DNA from: Zoogloeaceae bacterium
GTDB lineage: Bacteria > Pseudomonadota > Gammaproteobacteria > Burkholderiales > Rhodocyclaceae
Length of the DNA: 64,000 nucleotides
Assembly (NCBI GenBank): GCA_024235655.1
Contig: JACKLY010000006.1
Coordinates: forward strand, 62,001 to 126,000
Reading direction: 5' to 3'
Shown: one piece after another, positions 26,392-36,700 of the stretch
Numbering within the stretch: the first letter of the stretch is position 1
Layout of the letters: each line of letters starts with the position of its first letter
Notes under the pieces: generated by a model
The model's input: the letters and a program-made list of their open reading frames with translations, nothing else
Database searches by the model: none
What the model was told of the DNA's origin: nothing
Made by a program: the position numbers and the translations under genes

Positions 26392-27978
26392 TCAGTCGTT
26401 TCCCGGCACGATGCAGAACTGATTGCGACCGCTTTCCTTGGCTTGATACATGGCGCCGTCTGCCGCCCCGATGATTTCGTCCTGGCTCGATTCCTGGCCG
26501 AAGAAAAGCGCCACGCCAATACTGACGGTGCAGTGGTGTTCGATGCTTGCTGCGTCCTCACTGTTCTTTTGCACGAGCAGATACGGGGCGGATAGCGAGG
26601 TGCAGATTTTCTCGGCAATCAAGCTTGCTCTGGCGGTTGAAGTTTCACGGGTATCGGCCAGTTCATTGATCACGACGACGAATTCGTCACCGCCAAAACG
26701 TGCCACGGTATCCATGGCACGTACGCATTGCTTCAATCGTCCGGCAGCCTCGATCAGCAGCAGGTCACCAGTTTCATGGCCATGCACATCATTCAGGGGC
26801 TTGAAATTATCCAGGTCGAGAAACATCACCGCGCCAAAGTGCTGATGGCGTACGCTGGCGGCCATGGCCTGGTGCAGCCGATCCTTGAGCAGGCGGCGAT
26901 TCGGCAAGCCTGTCAGCGGGTCGTGGAATGCCAGCTGGCGCACTTGATCCTCCATGCGCTTGCGTTCGGTGATGTCGTTCATGGCGAACTGAACGGCCGG
27001 CTGGCCTTCATAGAGCACCGGGATGCTGTTCAGCTCGACATCGATGGGTGTGCCATCCAGCCTGAGCAGTTTTTCTTCGATCATCGGGTTGGGTTGCCCT
27101 GTTTCAAGCGCCGCCTTGCCACGTTCTATGTTGATCTGGCGAAAGTCAGGGTGGGTCAGCTCGACAATCGTCTTGCCCAGCAGGTCTTGTGCGCTTTGTG
27201 CTCCAAACAACTGGATGGCAGCCGGGTTGACGTAGATGAGCCGGTGACCGTCATGAACGCCCATGGGGGCTGGCGACCATTCGCTCAGGTTGCGATAACG
27301 GCGCTCGCTGGCTTCGAGCAGGTGATGTGTTCGGCCAAGAACGAGCAAGGGCAGGCCGATGCCGAGAATGGCTGCGAGCGAGATTTCGAAGACGAAGGCA
27401 AAGGTCTGCACCAGCCCTGCGGTGCTCATGAAGTTCTGGGTGCCCGGATCGATGAAGAAACTGACCGCCGCCCGTACCACGAAAAATGCCGCAGCCATTC
27501 CATAGGCCAGGGCAATGGCCCAGCGCACCAGGCTATCCCGGCCACTGGCAGGACGCACCAGCACGAAAGCACTGGCGAAGCGGAGGGCTGCCAGCACGAG
27601 GGAAATGATCACGATACGCGCAGCCAGATTCGGGCTGAGGTAACTGAAGTGGATGAAGAGCACGGCGGTTGCCGCCGCCAGGCACCAATACCAGGGCGAT
27701 GGCCTCGGCAAGCCCTGAAACGCACGGTTGCCAAAGTAGTGCCAGGTTGCACCCATCACCAGCAGGGTGTTGGCGACAACAATCGAGATCAGGTCAGGGA
27801 TCAGGCCGCGCAGTGCCAGGAGAACAAAACCCAAGCCGGTGGCGGTGGCCCCCATGGCCCAAAGGCGCAAACTGGCATCACGCGTAATGACCCGGTTGAC
27901 AACCTGCAGGCCCACAGCCAGCAAGATGCTGCTGATCATGGCGAGAAAACTCAGGGTGCGAATATCAAGGTTGGGCAT
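26392..27978 (-). CDS. Membrane diguanylate cyclase (7TM-PAS-GGDEF)
   Basis: This 528-residue inner-membrane protein has about seven N-terminal transmembrane helices (about 5-220), a PAS domain (about 228-345) and a C-terminal GGDEF domain (about 360-525). The active-site motif is intact in ARFGGDEFVVV, and RAMD five residues before it fits the RxxD feedback site. It should make cyclic-di-GMP in response to a membrane or PAS signal. No EAL domain is present. The ATG at 27978 is preferred over a TTG at 27999. It is convergent with the small gene before it and lies beside the metal-resistance genes without a clear operon link. Confidence 0.92.
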   Translation of the reverse strand: MPNLDIRTLSFLAMISSILLAVGLQVVNRVITRDASLRLWAMGATATGLGFVLLALRGLIPDLISIVVANTLLVMGATWHYFGNRAFQGLPRPSPWYWCLAAATAVLFIHFSYLSPNLAARIVIISLVLAALRFASAFVLVRPASGRDSLVRWAIALAYGMAAAFFVVRAAVSFFIDPGTQNFMSTAGLVQTFAFVFEISLAAILGIGLPLLVLGRTHHLLEASERRYRNLSEWSPAPMGVHDGHRLIYVNPAAIQLFGAQSAQDLLGKTIVELTHPDFRQINIERGKAALETGQPNPMIEEKLLRLDGTPIDVELNSIPVLYEGQPAVQFAMNDITERKRMEDQVRQLAFHDPLTGLPNRRLLKDRLHQAMAASVRHQHFGAVMFLDLDNFKPLNDVHGHETGDLLLIEAAGRLKQCVRAMDTVARFGGDEFVVVINELADTRETSTARASLIAEKICTSLSAPYLLVQKNSEDAASIEHHCTVSIGVALFFGQESSQDEIIGAADGAMYQAKESGRNQFCIVPGND

Positions 27979-28071
27979 ACGGTCATTCGCTACAGGCAAG
28001 GTATGGCTTGTACTCCGATCCGTCGGTCAGGCTGCAAGCGGCAGATGCGAGGAGGCTGCAACGGCCTTGCT

Positions 28072-28506
28072 TCAGTGTCTGGCAAACACCTTGGCGCCTC
28101 CGTTCTTTTCCACCAAGAATACCTCATAGGGCTGCGCCGGTGCGCTTTCCATGCCCGGCGAGCCCCCCGGCATGCCGGGGGCGGCGAGACCGACAGCCTT
28201 TGGTTTTTCCTTGAGCAGGCGCTTTACATCGGCTGCCGGTACGTGGCCTTCGATCAGGTAGTTGCCGATGCGGGCGGTGTGGCAGGAGCCGTATTTTTCC
28301 GGCATGCCGAGTTTTGCTCTGGCGGCAGACACATCGTCCACGTTGTGGGTCTTGACCTTGAAGCCGTTGTCTTCCATGTGCTTGACCCAGCCGCCGCAGC
28401 AACCGCAGTAGGGGCTTTTGTAAACCTCGACTTCCTGGTCTGCGGCTTGGGCGAGGCTGCTGCCAAGGAAGAGCACGGCGAGCGAGATGGAGAGCAGTTT
28501 TTTCAT
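28072..28506 (-). CDS. DUF411 periplasmic metal-binding protein
   Basis: This 144-residue exported protein has a signal peptide (about 1-22, ending AQA-ADQ). The mature part carries the DUF411 signature YKSPYCGCCGGWVKHM with a CxCC cluster. A third element, GSCHTARIGNYLIEGHVP, provides further Cys and His ligands. The family occurs with copper and silver resistance genes and probably binds copper in the periplasm. It lies 39 bp after the CopS-like kinase gene on the same strand, so it is likely part of the same transcript. Confidence 0.9.
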   Translation of the reverse strand: MKKLLSISLAVLFLGSSLAQAADQEVEVYKSPYCGCCGGWVKHMEDNGFKVKTHNVDDVSAARAKLGMPEKYGSCHTARIGNYLIEGHVPAADVKRLLKEKPKAVGLAAPGMPGGSPGMESAPAQPYEVFLVEKNGGAKVFARH

Positions 28507-28545
28507 TGGGTGTCCTTTTTGGGGATGGCAAGTGATGATAGGGAT

Positions 28546-29955
28546 CTAGGCGGCTGGCAGCCGCAACCTGAAGCTGGTGTGCCCGTTGGCCGAATGCACC
28601 GTGATCTCGCCGCCATGCGCGGCAACGATGGCGCGGGTGATGGCCAGGCCGAGGCCGGTGCCTTCACCGCCGGCATGCTGGCGTGAGGGGTCGGTGCGGT
28701 AGAAGCGCTCGAACAGGTTCGGCAGGTGTTCGGCCGGGATCGTTGCGCCCGGGTTGTCGATCTCCAGCACGATCTGGTTTTGCGCCGGATCCGCTGCAAT
28801 GCTGACGCTGACGGAAGCCCCCGATGGCGTGTAGCGCAGTGCGTTGGAGATCAGGTTGCTCAGGGCGCGCCGCAGCATCAGCTGATCACCGGGAACGCTA
28901 CCGGCGCCATGCAGTTCGAGGCGAACGCCCTTTTCGTCGGCAAGGGCTTCGTAGAACTCGAACAGGTCGCTGACTTCATGGGCCAGATCAACTGTTTCGC
29001 CTTGTGCCAGCGCAGCGCCATCCAGCCCGTTCTCGGTTTTGGCCAGAAACAGCATGTCCGAGATCATCCGCGCCAGACGCTCGAACTCCTCGGCGTTGGA
29101 TTCGAGGATCTCGCGGTAGGCATCGGCATCGCGCGCGTGCGACAGCGATACCTGGGTCTGCATCATCAGGTTGCTGATCGGGGTGCGCAGTTCGTGGGCG
29201 ATGTCGGAGGAGAAGTCGGACAGGCGATGAAAGGCTTCTTCCAGCCGGTCGAGCATTTCGTTCAGGGTGTTGGCCAGATCGGCCAGTTCCGGCGGCACGG
29301 CATCGGTCGGCAGGCGACGGTCTAGATTCTGTGCGCTCACCGTTTCGGCGCGTTCGCGCATGCGGCGCAAGGGCGCCAGGCCACGGCTGGCGGCGAGCCA
29401 GCCAAGCAGGCCGGTGAGCAGCGCGGCGCCGGCAACGAAGCGCCAAAGCGTCAGCCGGAAGCTGGTCATGAAGGCTTCGTGGTGGTCGATGTCTACAGCA
29501 ACGGCAACGACTACGGGTGGCCAATCGGCAAGTTGTGTGGGGATGGCGGCGGCCATGCCGCGGTAGGTTCGGCCATGCTGGGACCAAACCGTCAGATGGG
29601 CATCGGCATGGCTGGCGGTGGCGGCCAGCCATGCCTCAGGAAAGCTGGCTTCAGGCGAGGCCAGCAAGACCTCCTGTTTCGGGCCGATGACCTTCATTAC
29701 CAGGTCGTGGTGGCCGACCAGCGCGTCGCTCAACTGGCCGCGCGCGCTCTCCAGTGCTTCGGCCGAGTCGACCCGTTCGATAATGTTTTGTGCCAGCACC
29801 AGCTTGCCGTGCAGCGTGTGCAGATCCTGTTGTGCGAAATGATGCTCGATCGACATGCCAATCAGCCAGCCCAGTGCGAGCAGCACCACGCTCGATCCGG
29901 TGGCGAAGAGCAGGGTCAGCCGGGCGGTCAGCGAGATGCCCGGCATCAGGCGCAT
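28546..29955 (-). CDS. Heavy-metal sensor histidine kinase (CusS/CopS type)
   Basis: This inner-membrane kinase (469 aa) has transmembrane helices at about 10-32 and 165-187 around a periplasmic sensor. A HAMP domain follows, then the HisKA domain with H-box SDIAHELRTPISNL and an ATPase domain with GEGTGLGLAITRAI. The arrangement and sequence match the CusS/SilS/CopS family sensing copper or other heavy metals. The start overlaps the response regulator gene by 10 bp (an alternative ATG at 29946 would leave it touching the end). The neighbouring RND pump operon is the probable target. Confidence 0.92.
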   Translation of the reverse strand: MRLMPGISLTARLTLLFATGSSVVLLALGWLIGMSIEHHFAQQDLHTLHGKLVLAQNIIERVDSAEALESARGQLSDALVGHHDLVMKVIGPKQEVLLASPEASFPEAWLAATASHADAHLTVWSQHGRTYRGMAAAIPTQLADWPPVVVAVAVDIDHHEAFMTSFRLTLWRFVAGAALLTGLLGWLAASRGLAPLRRMRERAETVSAQNLDRRLPTDAVPPELADLANTLNEMLDRLEEAFHRLSDFSSDIAHELRTPISNLMMQTQVSLSHARDADAYREILESNAEEFERLARMISDMLFLAKTENGLDGAALAQGETVDLAHEVSDLFEFYEALADEKGVRLELHGAGSVPGDQLMLRRALSNLISNALRYTPSGASVSVSIAADPAQNQIVLEIDNPGATIPAEHLPNLFERFYRTDPSRQHAGGEGTGLGLAITRAIVAAHGGEITVHSANGHTSFRLRLPAA

Positions 29956-30629
29956 TCCGGCACCTCCAGCACGTAACCCATGCCACGCACGGTACGGATC
30001 AGCTTCGGTTCAAACGGGTCGTCCACCTTGGCGCGCAGGCGCCGCACGGCGACCTCGATGACATTGGTGTCACTGTCGAAATTCATGTCCCACACCTGCG
30101 AGGCGATCAGCGAACGCGGCAGGACTTCGCCCTGCCGGCGCAGCAGCAGTTCGAGCAGCGCAAATTCCTTGGCGGTCAGTTCAATCCGCCGACCGGCGCG
30201 GCTGACACGCCTTTTCAGCAGGTCGAGTTCCAGGTCGGCGGCCTGCAGGGCGCTGGTTTCGCTGCCGCTTTTCCCGCGGCGCAGCAGCGTGCGCACACGG
30301 GCGAGCAGTTCGGAGAAGGCAAAGGGTTTGACGAGGTAGTCGTCGGCGCCAAGTTCAAGCCCCTTGACGCGATCCTCGACCCGGTCCTTGGCGGTGAGAA
30401 ACAGCACCGGCGTTTCCGTGTCGTTGCGGCGCAGGGCTTCAAGAACCTGCCACCCGTTGATGCCGGGCAGCATGACGTCGAGCACCAGCAGGTCATAGTC
30501 GCCGGTGCTGGCCAGATGCAGTCCGTCCATGCCGTCGCGTGCGAGATCGGTAATAAATCCGGCCTCCGACAAGCCCTGTTTCAGGTAGTCGCCGGTCTTG
30601 GTTTCGTCTTCAACAATCAGGATCTTCAT
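29946..30629 (-). CDS. Heavy-metal response regulator (CusR/CopR type)
   Basis: This 227-residue OmpR-family regulator has a receiver domain with phosphorylation Asp in VLDVMLPGINGW (about residue 51) and Lys in DYLVKPFAFSELLAR. The winged-helix domain has LTAKEFALLELLLRR and NVIEVAVRRLRAKVD. This matches the CusR/CopR/SilR group. It lies divergent from the RND efflux operon, and a perfect 18-bp palindrome of the CopR-box kind is in the space between. It presumably activates the pump operon and possibly its own. Confidence 0.93.
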   Translation of the reverse strand: MKILIVEDETKTGDYLKQGLSEAGFITDLARDGMDGLHLASTGDYDLLVLDVMLPGINGWQVLEALRRNDTETPVLFLTAKDRVEDRVKGLELGADDYLVKPFAFSELLARVRTLLRRGKSGSETSALQAADLELDLLKRRVSRAGRRIELTAKEFALLELLLRRQGEVLPRSLIASQVWDMNFDSDTNVIEVAVRRLRAKVDDPFEPKLIRTVRGMGYVLEVPECA

Positions 30630-30708
30630 TGCCGCGAGATGTATGTCGTGTGTCGTGTTGCCTTGTGGATAGGGCAATTGTGCCTGTTCGACAAGGGCTG
30701 TGGCCAAA

Positions 30709-30726
30709 GATTACAAATTTGTAATC
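30709..30726. promoter_or_regulatory. Perfect palindrome, candidate CopR/CusR box
   Basis: The 18-bp sequence GATTACAAATTTGTAATC is a perfect palindrome about 80 bp from the regulator start and about 112 bp from the efflux operon start. Its TTACAAAT core resembles known cop/cus boxes. Binding by the adjacent CusR-like regulator is inferred from position. Confidence 0.75.
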
Positions 30727-30837
30727 CAGCGGTCAGCCTGCTGTCGGGTGCGTTTCTGCAAGATGCCGTCCATGCAGCGCTACCGCTTCGCTCTGGCCGT
30801 GGTGTGCGCAGGTACGAAACTTTGGCGGAAAACTTCG

Positions 30838-32043
30838 ATGAACAGAAAACTTTTATTCCTGCTCGGGTTGCTTGCTGGTACCGGCGGCATGCTTCCGGCG
30901 CAGGCACAAAGCCTGTCCGATGCGCTGGTGCAGGCCTGGGCGCGCCACCCGACTGCAGCGACCATGCCGGCACGCGAAGACGAGGTCGCAGCACGCCGTG
31001 AGGCGTCGGCCAGTCTGCTTCCTGGCGCCCCTTCCGTATCGCTCTCAAATCTTAATGATCGTTATCACCGCGATGTGGGAAGAAATGAGTGGGAAGTGGA
31101 AATGGCGGTGCCATTGTGGTTGCCCGGCCAGTGGTCGGCGCGGGAGGCCGAGGCGGAAAGTGCGGGTTCCGAATTCGCCGCGCGCCGCCTGGCGCTGCGT
31201 CTGCAGGTAGCAGGTGAGGTGCGCGAGGCCTGGTGGGCTGTCGCTTCTGCACGTGCTGCGGAACAACTGGCAAAGCAGCGGCTGGCTTCGGCGCAACAGC
31301 TGGAGCGCGATGTGCAGCGGCGTTTCAAGCTGGGCGATCTGTCGCGCGTTGATGCCAATCTGGCTCGCAGCGAGTTGCTTGCCTCAGAAGCCGAGATGCT
31401 TGAAGCACAGGCAGGCTTGCTTGCTGCAGAACAGAGCTACGCGCAGCTGACTGGCGTTGCGCCGCCGGCCTTGCTGCAAGCGGAAGCGCCTGCTGACACG
31501 ATACCTGCGCCGGAAACCCATCCCGGTTTGCTGGCGGTGGCTGCCAATGCGCAACTGGCGCGTTCGCGCCTGAAGGTGGCCGATGAAAGCCGACGCGATT
31601 CGCCCGAGCTTGCCTTCCGCGTCATGCGTGAGCGCGGCAGCGTCGATGAGTCCTATTCCAATGCGGTCGGTTTCAAGATCACCATTCCATTTTCTTCGGG
31701 CCCGCGTGTACGCCACGAGAACGCGGCGGCACGCGCCGAACTTTCGCAGGCCGATGCAGAACTCGCGCAGGCAAAGCTGAAGATGCAACAGCAGCTGGAC
31801 AAGGCCGGTCGCGAACTGGCATCCGCCGAGCGGCAGCTGGTGATGGCCAGCGAGCGCAAGGCACTGGCGGCCGACAACCTGCGCCTTGCCGAGAAATCAT
31901 TTGCACTGGGCGAATCGGATCTGGCTTCGCTGCTGCGCATTCGCACCGCGGCCTTTGAGGCCGAAGCCTTGTACCGCCGCCAGACCATCGGCCAGTCGGC
32001 CGCTCAGTCCCGTCTCAAACAAGCCATGGGAGTCCTGCCTTGA
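30838..32043 (+). CDS. TolC-family outer-membrane channel of an RND metal pump
   Basis: This 401-residue outer-membrane factor has a signal peptide (about 1-25, ending AQA-QSL). Two outer-membrane efflux repeats follow with long coiled-coil helices, for example around RLALRLQVAGEVREAWWAVASARAAEQLAKQ. It corresponds to CusC/CzcC and completes a tripartite pump with the adaptor and permease downstream. The ATG at 30838 begins the signal peptide; an open frame upstream (30700) adds 46 unrelated residues that include a second, unlikely hydrophobic stretch. It is the first gene of the operon. Confidence 0.9.
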   Translation: MNRKLLFLLGLLAGTGGMLPAQAQSLSDALVQAWARHPTAATMPAREDEVAARREASASLLPGAPSVSLSNLNDRYHRDVGRNEWEVEMAVPLWLPGQWSAREAEAESAGSEFAARRLALRLQVAGEVREAWWAVASARAAEQLAKQRLASAQQLERDVQRRFKLGDLSRVDANLARSELLASEAEMLEAQAGLLAAEQSYAQLTGVAPPALLQAEAPADTIPAPETHPGLLAVAANAQLARSRLKVADESRRDSPELAFRVMRERGSVDESYSNAVGFKITIPFSSGPRVRHENAAARAELSQADAELAQAKLKMQQQLDKAGRELASAERQLVMASERKALAADNLRLAEKSFALGESDLASLLRIRTAAFEAEALYRRQTIGQSAAQSRLKQAMGVLP

Positions 32044-32600
32044 TCCATCCGCTGAATAAAACTCTGGCTGCAGCCCTGGCCGTGCTGGTCATGAATGGCC
32101 TTTCCATGCCTGCGATGGCGCACGGTGGTGAAGACCATGGCGAAAGCAAACCGGCTGTTGCAGCCCCGACTACGACGCAGATGCGCACGGGAACGGCAAG
32201 CGCCGATTTTGAACTGGTGGCGGTTGTTGAAGACAGCAAGCTCATGCTTTATCTGGATCATTTTGCCAGTAATGAGCCGGTGGCTGATGCCAAGCTGGAA
32301 ATTGAAAGTGGTGCGTTCAAGGCCATGGCCAAGCCGATGGCTGCCGGTATCTACGCGGCTCCCGGCGAGCATTTTTCCAGCCCCGGCCAATATCCGCTGG
32401 CAATTACGGTGGAGGCGGGAGACCGCTTTGACCTGCTCAGTGCGACGCTGGATCGAAGCGTGCCGGAAGCTGGCGTGCCGCATACCCATGGCTGGAGTGA
32501 GTGGGCTGTCTGGAGTGGGGCAGGGATTCTCCTGCTTGCCGGTGCCGGCCTGATCGCCATTCGCCGACGCAAGTACGGCACACAGAAAAAAACGCACTGA
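32040..32600 (+). CDS. Exported/membrane-anchored protein of the RND operon
   Basis: This 186-residue protein has a signal peptide (about 1-27, ending AMA-HGGEDH), a periplasmic domain beginning with a His-rich stretch (HGGEDHGE), and one C-terminal transmembrane helix (about 158-176). A short basic cytoplasmic tail follows. A TTG start at 32040 overlaps the stop of the channel gene by 4 bp; an ATG at 32091 would remove most of the signal peptide. The role is unknown, but the His-rich N-terminus and its place between the channel and adaptor genes suggest periplasmic metal delivery to the pump. Confidence 0.8.
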   Translation: MIHPLNKTLAAALAVLVMNGLSMPAMAHGGEDHGESKPAVAAPTTTQMRTGTASADFELVAVVEDSKLMLYLDHFASNEPVADAKLEIESGAFKAMAKPMAAGIYAAPGEHFSSPGQYPLAITVEAGDRFDLLSATLDRSVPEAGVPHTHGWSEWAVWSGAGILLLAGAGLIAIRRRKYGTQKKTH

Positions 32601-32603
32601 AGG

Positions 32604-33737
32604 ATGACACGCATGCCAACGATACGCTTCACCCTTTCTTTTCTGGCCACGATCGGTGTGCTGGCCAGCGGCACTGCCATCGCCCATGGTGGTGAGGATC
32701 ACAGCCATGATGACAAGGCCGCGCTTGCCCTGCCGGTCGCTGGTGGCTCGCCACAGCGCCTGGCCGATGGCAGCCTGTTTGTGCCCAAACCGGTGCAGTA
32801 CCAGTTGGGTTTGCGCACCATGGTGGCCAAGCTCGGGGCATTGGCCGCCAGTGTCGAGTTCAACGGGGTGGTGATTGCCGACCCGAATGCCGGTGGCCGA
32901 GTGCAGGCGGCGCAGTCGGGCCGGATTGAACCTGGCCCCAAGGGGCTGCCGTTGCTCGGAGAAAAAGTCAGCAAGGGTCAGGTACTGGCCTATCTACGGC
33001 CGGTGGCGAGCAGCATCGAGCGCGGTAACCAGCAGGCACAACTGGCCGAGCTGGAAGCGCAACTGGCGATTGCCGAGAAAAAACTTGGGCGCTATGAGCA
33101 ACTGGAAGGGGCTGTGCCGCAGAAGGAAATCGAGGCGGCACGCTATGAGGCGCTCGCCTTGAAAAAGCGTCGGGCAGCGGTGGCCGGCAGCGTCAATGCG
33201 CCGGAAGTGCTGGTGGCGCCGGTGAGCGGCGTGCTGGCGGCGGCCAATGTGGTCAACGGGCAGGTGGTCGAAGCCAGGGACGTGCTGTTCGAGGTGCTGG
33301 ATCCGGCCCGGCTGGTAGTCGAGGCATTGGCCTACGATCCGGTGTTGGCCGATGGCATTGGCGAAGCCAGTTCGCCAATGCCCGGTGGTGCGCTGGTGCT
33401 TCAGTTCATCGGTGCTGGCCGGGCCTTGCGTGATCAGGCGATGCCGCTGCACTTCCGTGTGTTGTCGCAGACGGTGCCGGTGGCGGTGGGCCAGCCGCTG
33501 AAGGTGATTGCGCGGACGACACGAACGATTGAAGGTGTTGCGGTGCCGCAGCGTGCGCTGGTCAAGAATGGCAGTGGCGAAACCATTGTCTGGGTGAAGG
33601 CCGAGGCCGAGCGTTTCATGCCACGCAAGATCAGCTTCAAACCACTGGATGCGGTGAATGTGGCTGTGACCGCTGGTTTGCATGAGGGTGAGCGTGTGGT
33701 GACCGACGGTGCCACGCTGCTGGCCCAGGTTCGCTGA
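32604..33737 (+). CDS. RND efflux periplasmic adaptor (CusB/CzcB-like)
   Basis: This 377-residue membrane fusion protein has a signal peptide (about 1-27, ending AIA-HGGEDHSHDD) followed by the His/Asp-rich start seen in metal adaptors. It then has a lipoyl-like hairpin region around VQAAQSGRIEPGPKGLPLLG, a coiled coil (about 145-185), and a beta-barrel domain with VAPVSGVLAAANVVNGQVVE. It links the inner-membrane permease to the TolC-type channel. It starts 4 bp after the previous gene. Confidence 0.9.
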   Translation: MTRMPTIRFTLSFLATIGVLASGTAIAHGGEDHSHDDKAALALPVAGGSPQRLADGSLFVPKPVQYQLGLRTMVAKLGALAASVEFNGVVIADPNAGGRVQAAQSGRIEPGPKGLPLLGEKVSKGQVLAYLRPVASSIERGNQQAQLAELEAQLAIAEKKLGRYEQLEGAVPQKEIEAARYEALALKKRRAAVAGSVNAPEVLVAPVSGVLAAANVVNGQVVEARDVLFEVLDPARLVVEALAYDPVLADGIGEASSPMPGGALVLQFIGAGRALRDQAMPLHFRVLSQTVPVAVGQPLKVIARTTRTIEGVAVPQRALVKNGSGETIVWVKAEAERFMPRKISFKPLDAVNVAVTAGLHEGERVVTDGATLLAQVR

Positions 33738-33750
33738 GCCGGGAGCCATC

Positions 33751-36700
33751 GTGTTTGAAGCCATCATCAATACTAGTCTCCGCCAGCGCCTGATCGTTGT
33801 CGGTATTTCCCTGTTGCTGGTCATCTACGGCACGCTGACCGTACGCCAGATGCCGGTGGATGTATTCCCCGACCTGAACAAGCCGACCGTGACGCTGATG
33901 ACCGAAACCGGCGGCATGGCGCCGGAGGAGGTCGAGCAGCTGGTGACCTTCCCGATCGAATCAAGCATGAACGGCATGCCGGGCGTGACCCGGGTGCGTT
34001 CGGTATCGGGGGTCGGTCTTTCCATTGTTTATGTCGAGTTCGAATGGGGTTCGGAGATCTATCGCAACCGGCAGCAGATCGCCGAACGGCTGAACCTGGT
34101 GCGTGAGCAGTTGCCGCCGGGCATCGTGCCGCAGCTGGGTCCGATTTCGTCAATCATGGGGGAAATCCTGCTGATCGCCTTGCCCGCCGATCCGGCCAAG
34201 GTCAGCCCGATGCAGGTACGCGAGTACGCTGATTGGGTGATGCGTCCCCGTTTGCTGACGCTCCCCGGTGTGGCACAGGTGATCCCGATCGGCGGCGAGG
34301 TGAAGCAGTATCGGGTTGAGCTGAAGCCAGCGCAACTGCAGGCGCTGGGTGTCGAACGCGAGCAACTGGAAACGGCTTTGCGAGATTTCGGCGCCAATAC
34401 CAGCGGCGGCTTTCTCGAATCGAACGGGCGTGAGTATCTGATCCGCCAGATCGGCCGCACCAGCCGCGTCGACGATCTGCAGAATGTGGTGGTGACGGTC
34501 AGGAATGGACAGCCAATCCTGCTCAAGCAGCTTGCTGATGTGGTGCTTGCGCCGGCGATCAAGCGTGGCGATGGCAGTTTCAACAGCAAGCCGGCAGTCA
34601 TTCTGTCGGTGCAGAAGCAGCCCGGTGCCGACAGCGTGAAGCTGACCCGCGAGGTCGAGCACACGATGGCCGAGTTGTCGAAAAGCCTGCCGGTCGGTAT
34701 CGAGGCGCCGCAGTTCCTGTTTCGTCAGGCCGATTTCATCGAGAACTCGGTGAATAACGTCGAGGAAGCATTGCGTGATGGCGCGATCCTGGTTGCCGTC
34801 ATTCTCTTCATGTTCCTGCTCAATGTGCGCACCACGCTGATTTCGCTGACGGCGATCCCGCTCTCGCTGCTGGTGACGGCGCTGGTCTTCAGCTACATGG
34901 GCTTGTCGATCAATACGATGACTCTGGGCGGGTTGGCAATTGCCATCGGTGAACTGGTCGATGATGCGGTGGTCGGGGTCGAGAACGTGTTGCGGCGGCT
35001 CAAGCTGAATCGCGATCTGGCGGAGCCGCGGCCGGTGGTGGAGGTGATTGCCAAGGCCACGCTGGAGGTGCGGTCGGCGATTGTCTACGCCACAGTGATC
35101 ATCGTGCTGGTCTTCGTGCCGCTGTTCGTGTTGCCCGGTATTGAAGGGCGGCTGTTTACACCGCTCGGCATTGCCTACATCGTTTCGATTCTGGCCAGCA
35201 TGATCGTGTCGGTCACGGTCACGCCGGTGATGGCCTTCTACCTGCTGCCGCGAATGAAGCTGCTGCATCAGGGTGACAGCCCGCTGGTGATTCACCTCAA
35301 GCGCTGGGATGCGAAGCTGCTGCACTGGTCCTTCGGCCATGGCCGCAGCCTGCTGGCCGCAGCGGCAGCGGTGGTGCTGATTGCCGTGGCCAGCATTCCG
35401 CTGTTTCCGCGCTCCTTCCTGCCGCCATTCAACGAAGGCACACTGACCATCAGCCTGCTGCTCAATCCGGGAACCTCTCTTTCAGAATCCAACCGCATTG
35501 GGTCGCTGGCTGAGCAGTTGGTGATGGGTGTGCCGGAGGTGAGTGAAGTCGGACGTCGCACCGGACGGGCTGAGCTCGACGAGCACGCCGAAGGGGTGCA
35601 TTCGACCGAGATGGATGTGGATCTGAAGGTGTCGGCACGCAGCCGCGCCGAGGTGATCAGCGACATCCGGGCACGGCTGGCCACCCTGCCAGCCGTCAGC
35701 AGCATCGGCCAGCCAATCTCACACCGTCTTGACCATCTGCTCTCCGGCGTTCGGGCACAGATTGCACTGAAGGTCTTTGGGGATGATCTGGATACGCTGC
35801 GCGGGCTGGCGGCTGACCTACAGCTGCGCCTTGGGCGTATTCCCGGTGTCACGGATCTGCAGATCGAAAAGCAGGTGCTGATTCCGCAGGTCAAGATCCA
35901 TGTCGATTACGAGCAGGCAGCACGCTATGGCGTGGCACCGGGCATCCTGCTGCGTTCGCTCGAACAGATGATCGAGGGCGAACGAATCACTCAGGTGATT
36001 GAAGGCAATCGCCGCTTCGACCTGCTGGTGCGCCTGCCGGAATCCGGGCGTAGTCTTCAGGCATTGGAGAATCTGCTGATCGAAACGCCGACCGGTCATG
36101 TCCCCTTGTCGAAACTGGCCCGTATCGAAAACGGTGAGGGGCCGAATCAGGTCAGTCGCGAAAACTCGCGCCGCCGCATCGTCATCTCGGCCAATACCGA
36201 TGGTGGCGACATGTCGGCAGTGATTCAGGCGATCCGTGCCGAGCTGGCCTCGAAGCCGATGCCCGAGGGCTATTACACCGCGCTCGAAGGTCAGTTCCAG
36301 GCGCAGGAGCAGGCGTCGCAATTGATTGCCGTGCTGGCCATGGTGTCGCTGACAATGATTTTTCTGGTGCTATACAGCCGCTATCGTTCAGTGGCGCTGA
36401 CCGCCATTATCATGGGCAATATCCCGCTGGCCTTGGTTGGCAGCGTGATCGCGCTGTGGATTTCCGGGCAGCCGCTGTCGGTGGCAGCGCTGGTGGGCTT
36501 CATTACGCTGACCGGTATTGCCACGCGCAACGGTATCCTCAAGATCAGCCATTACATCAACCTGTGTGCCTTCGAGGGCGAGAAGTTTGGTGACCACATG
36601 ATCGTGCGCGGCTCGCTCGAACGCCTGACACCGGTGCTGATGACGGCGCTGGTGGCGGCTTTCGCGCTGGTGCCGCTGCTGCTTTCTGCTGATGCGCCGG

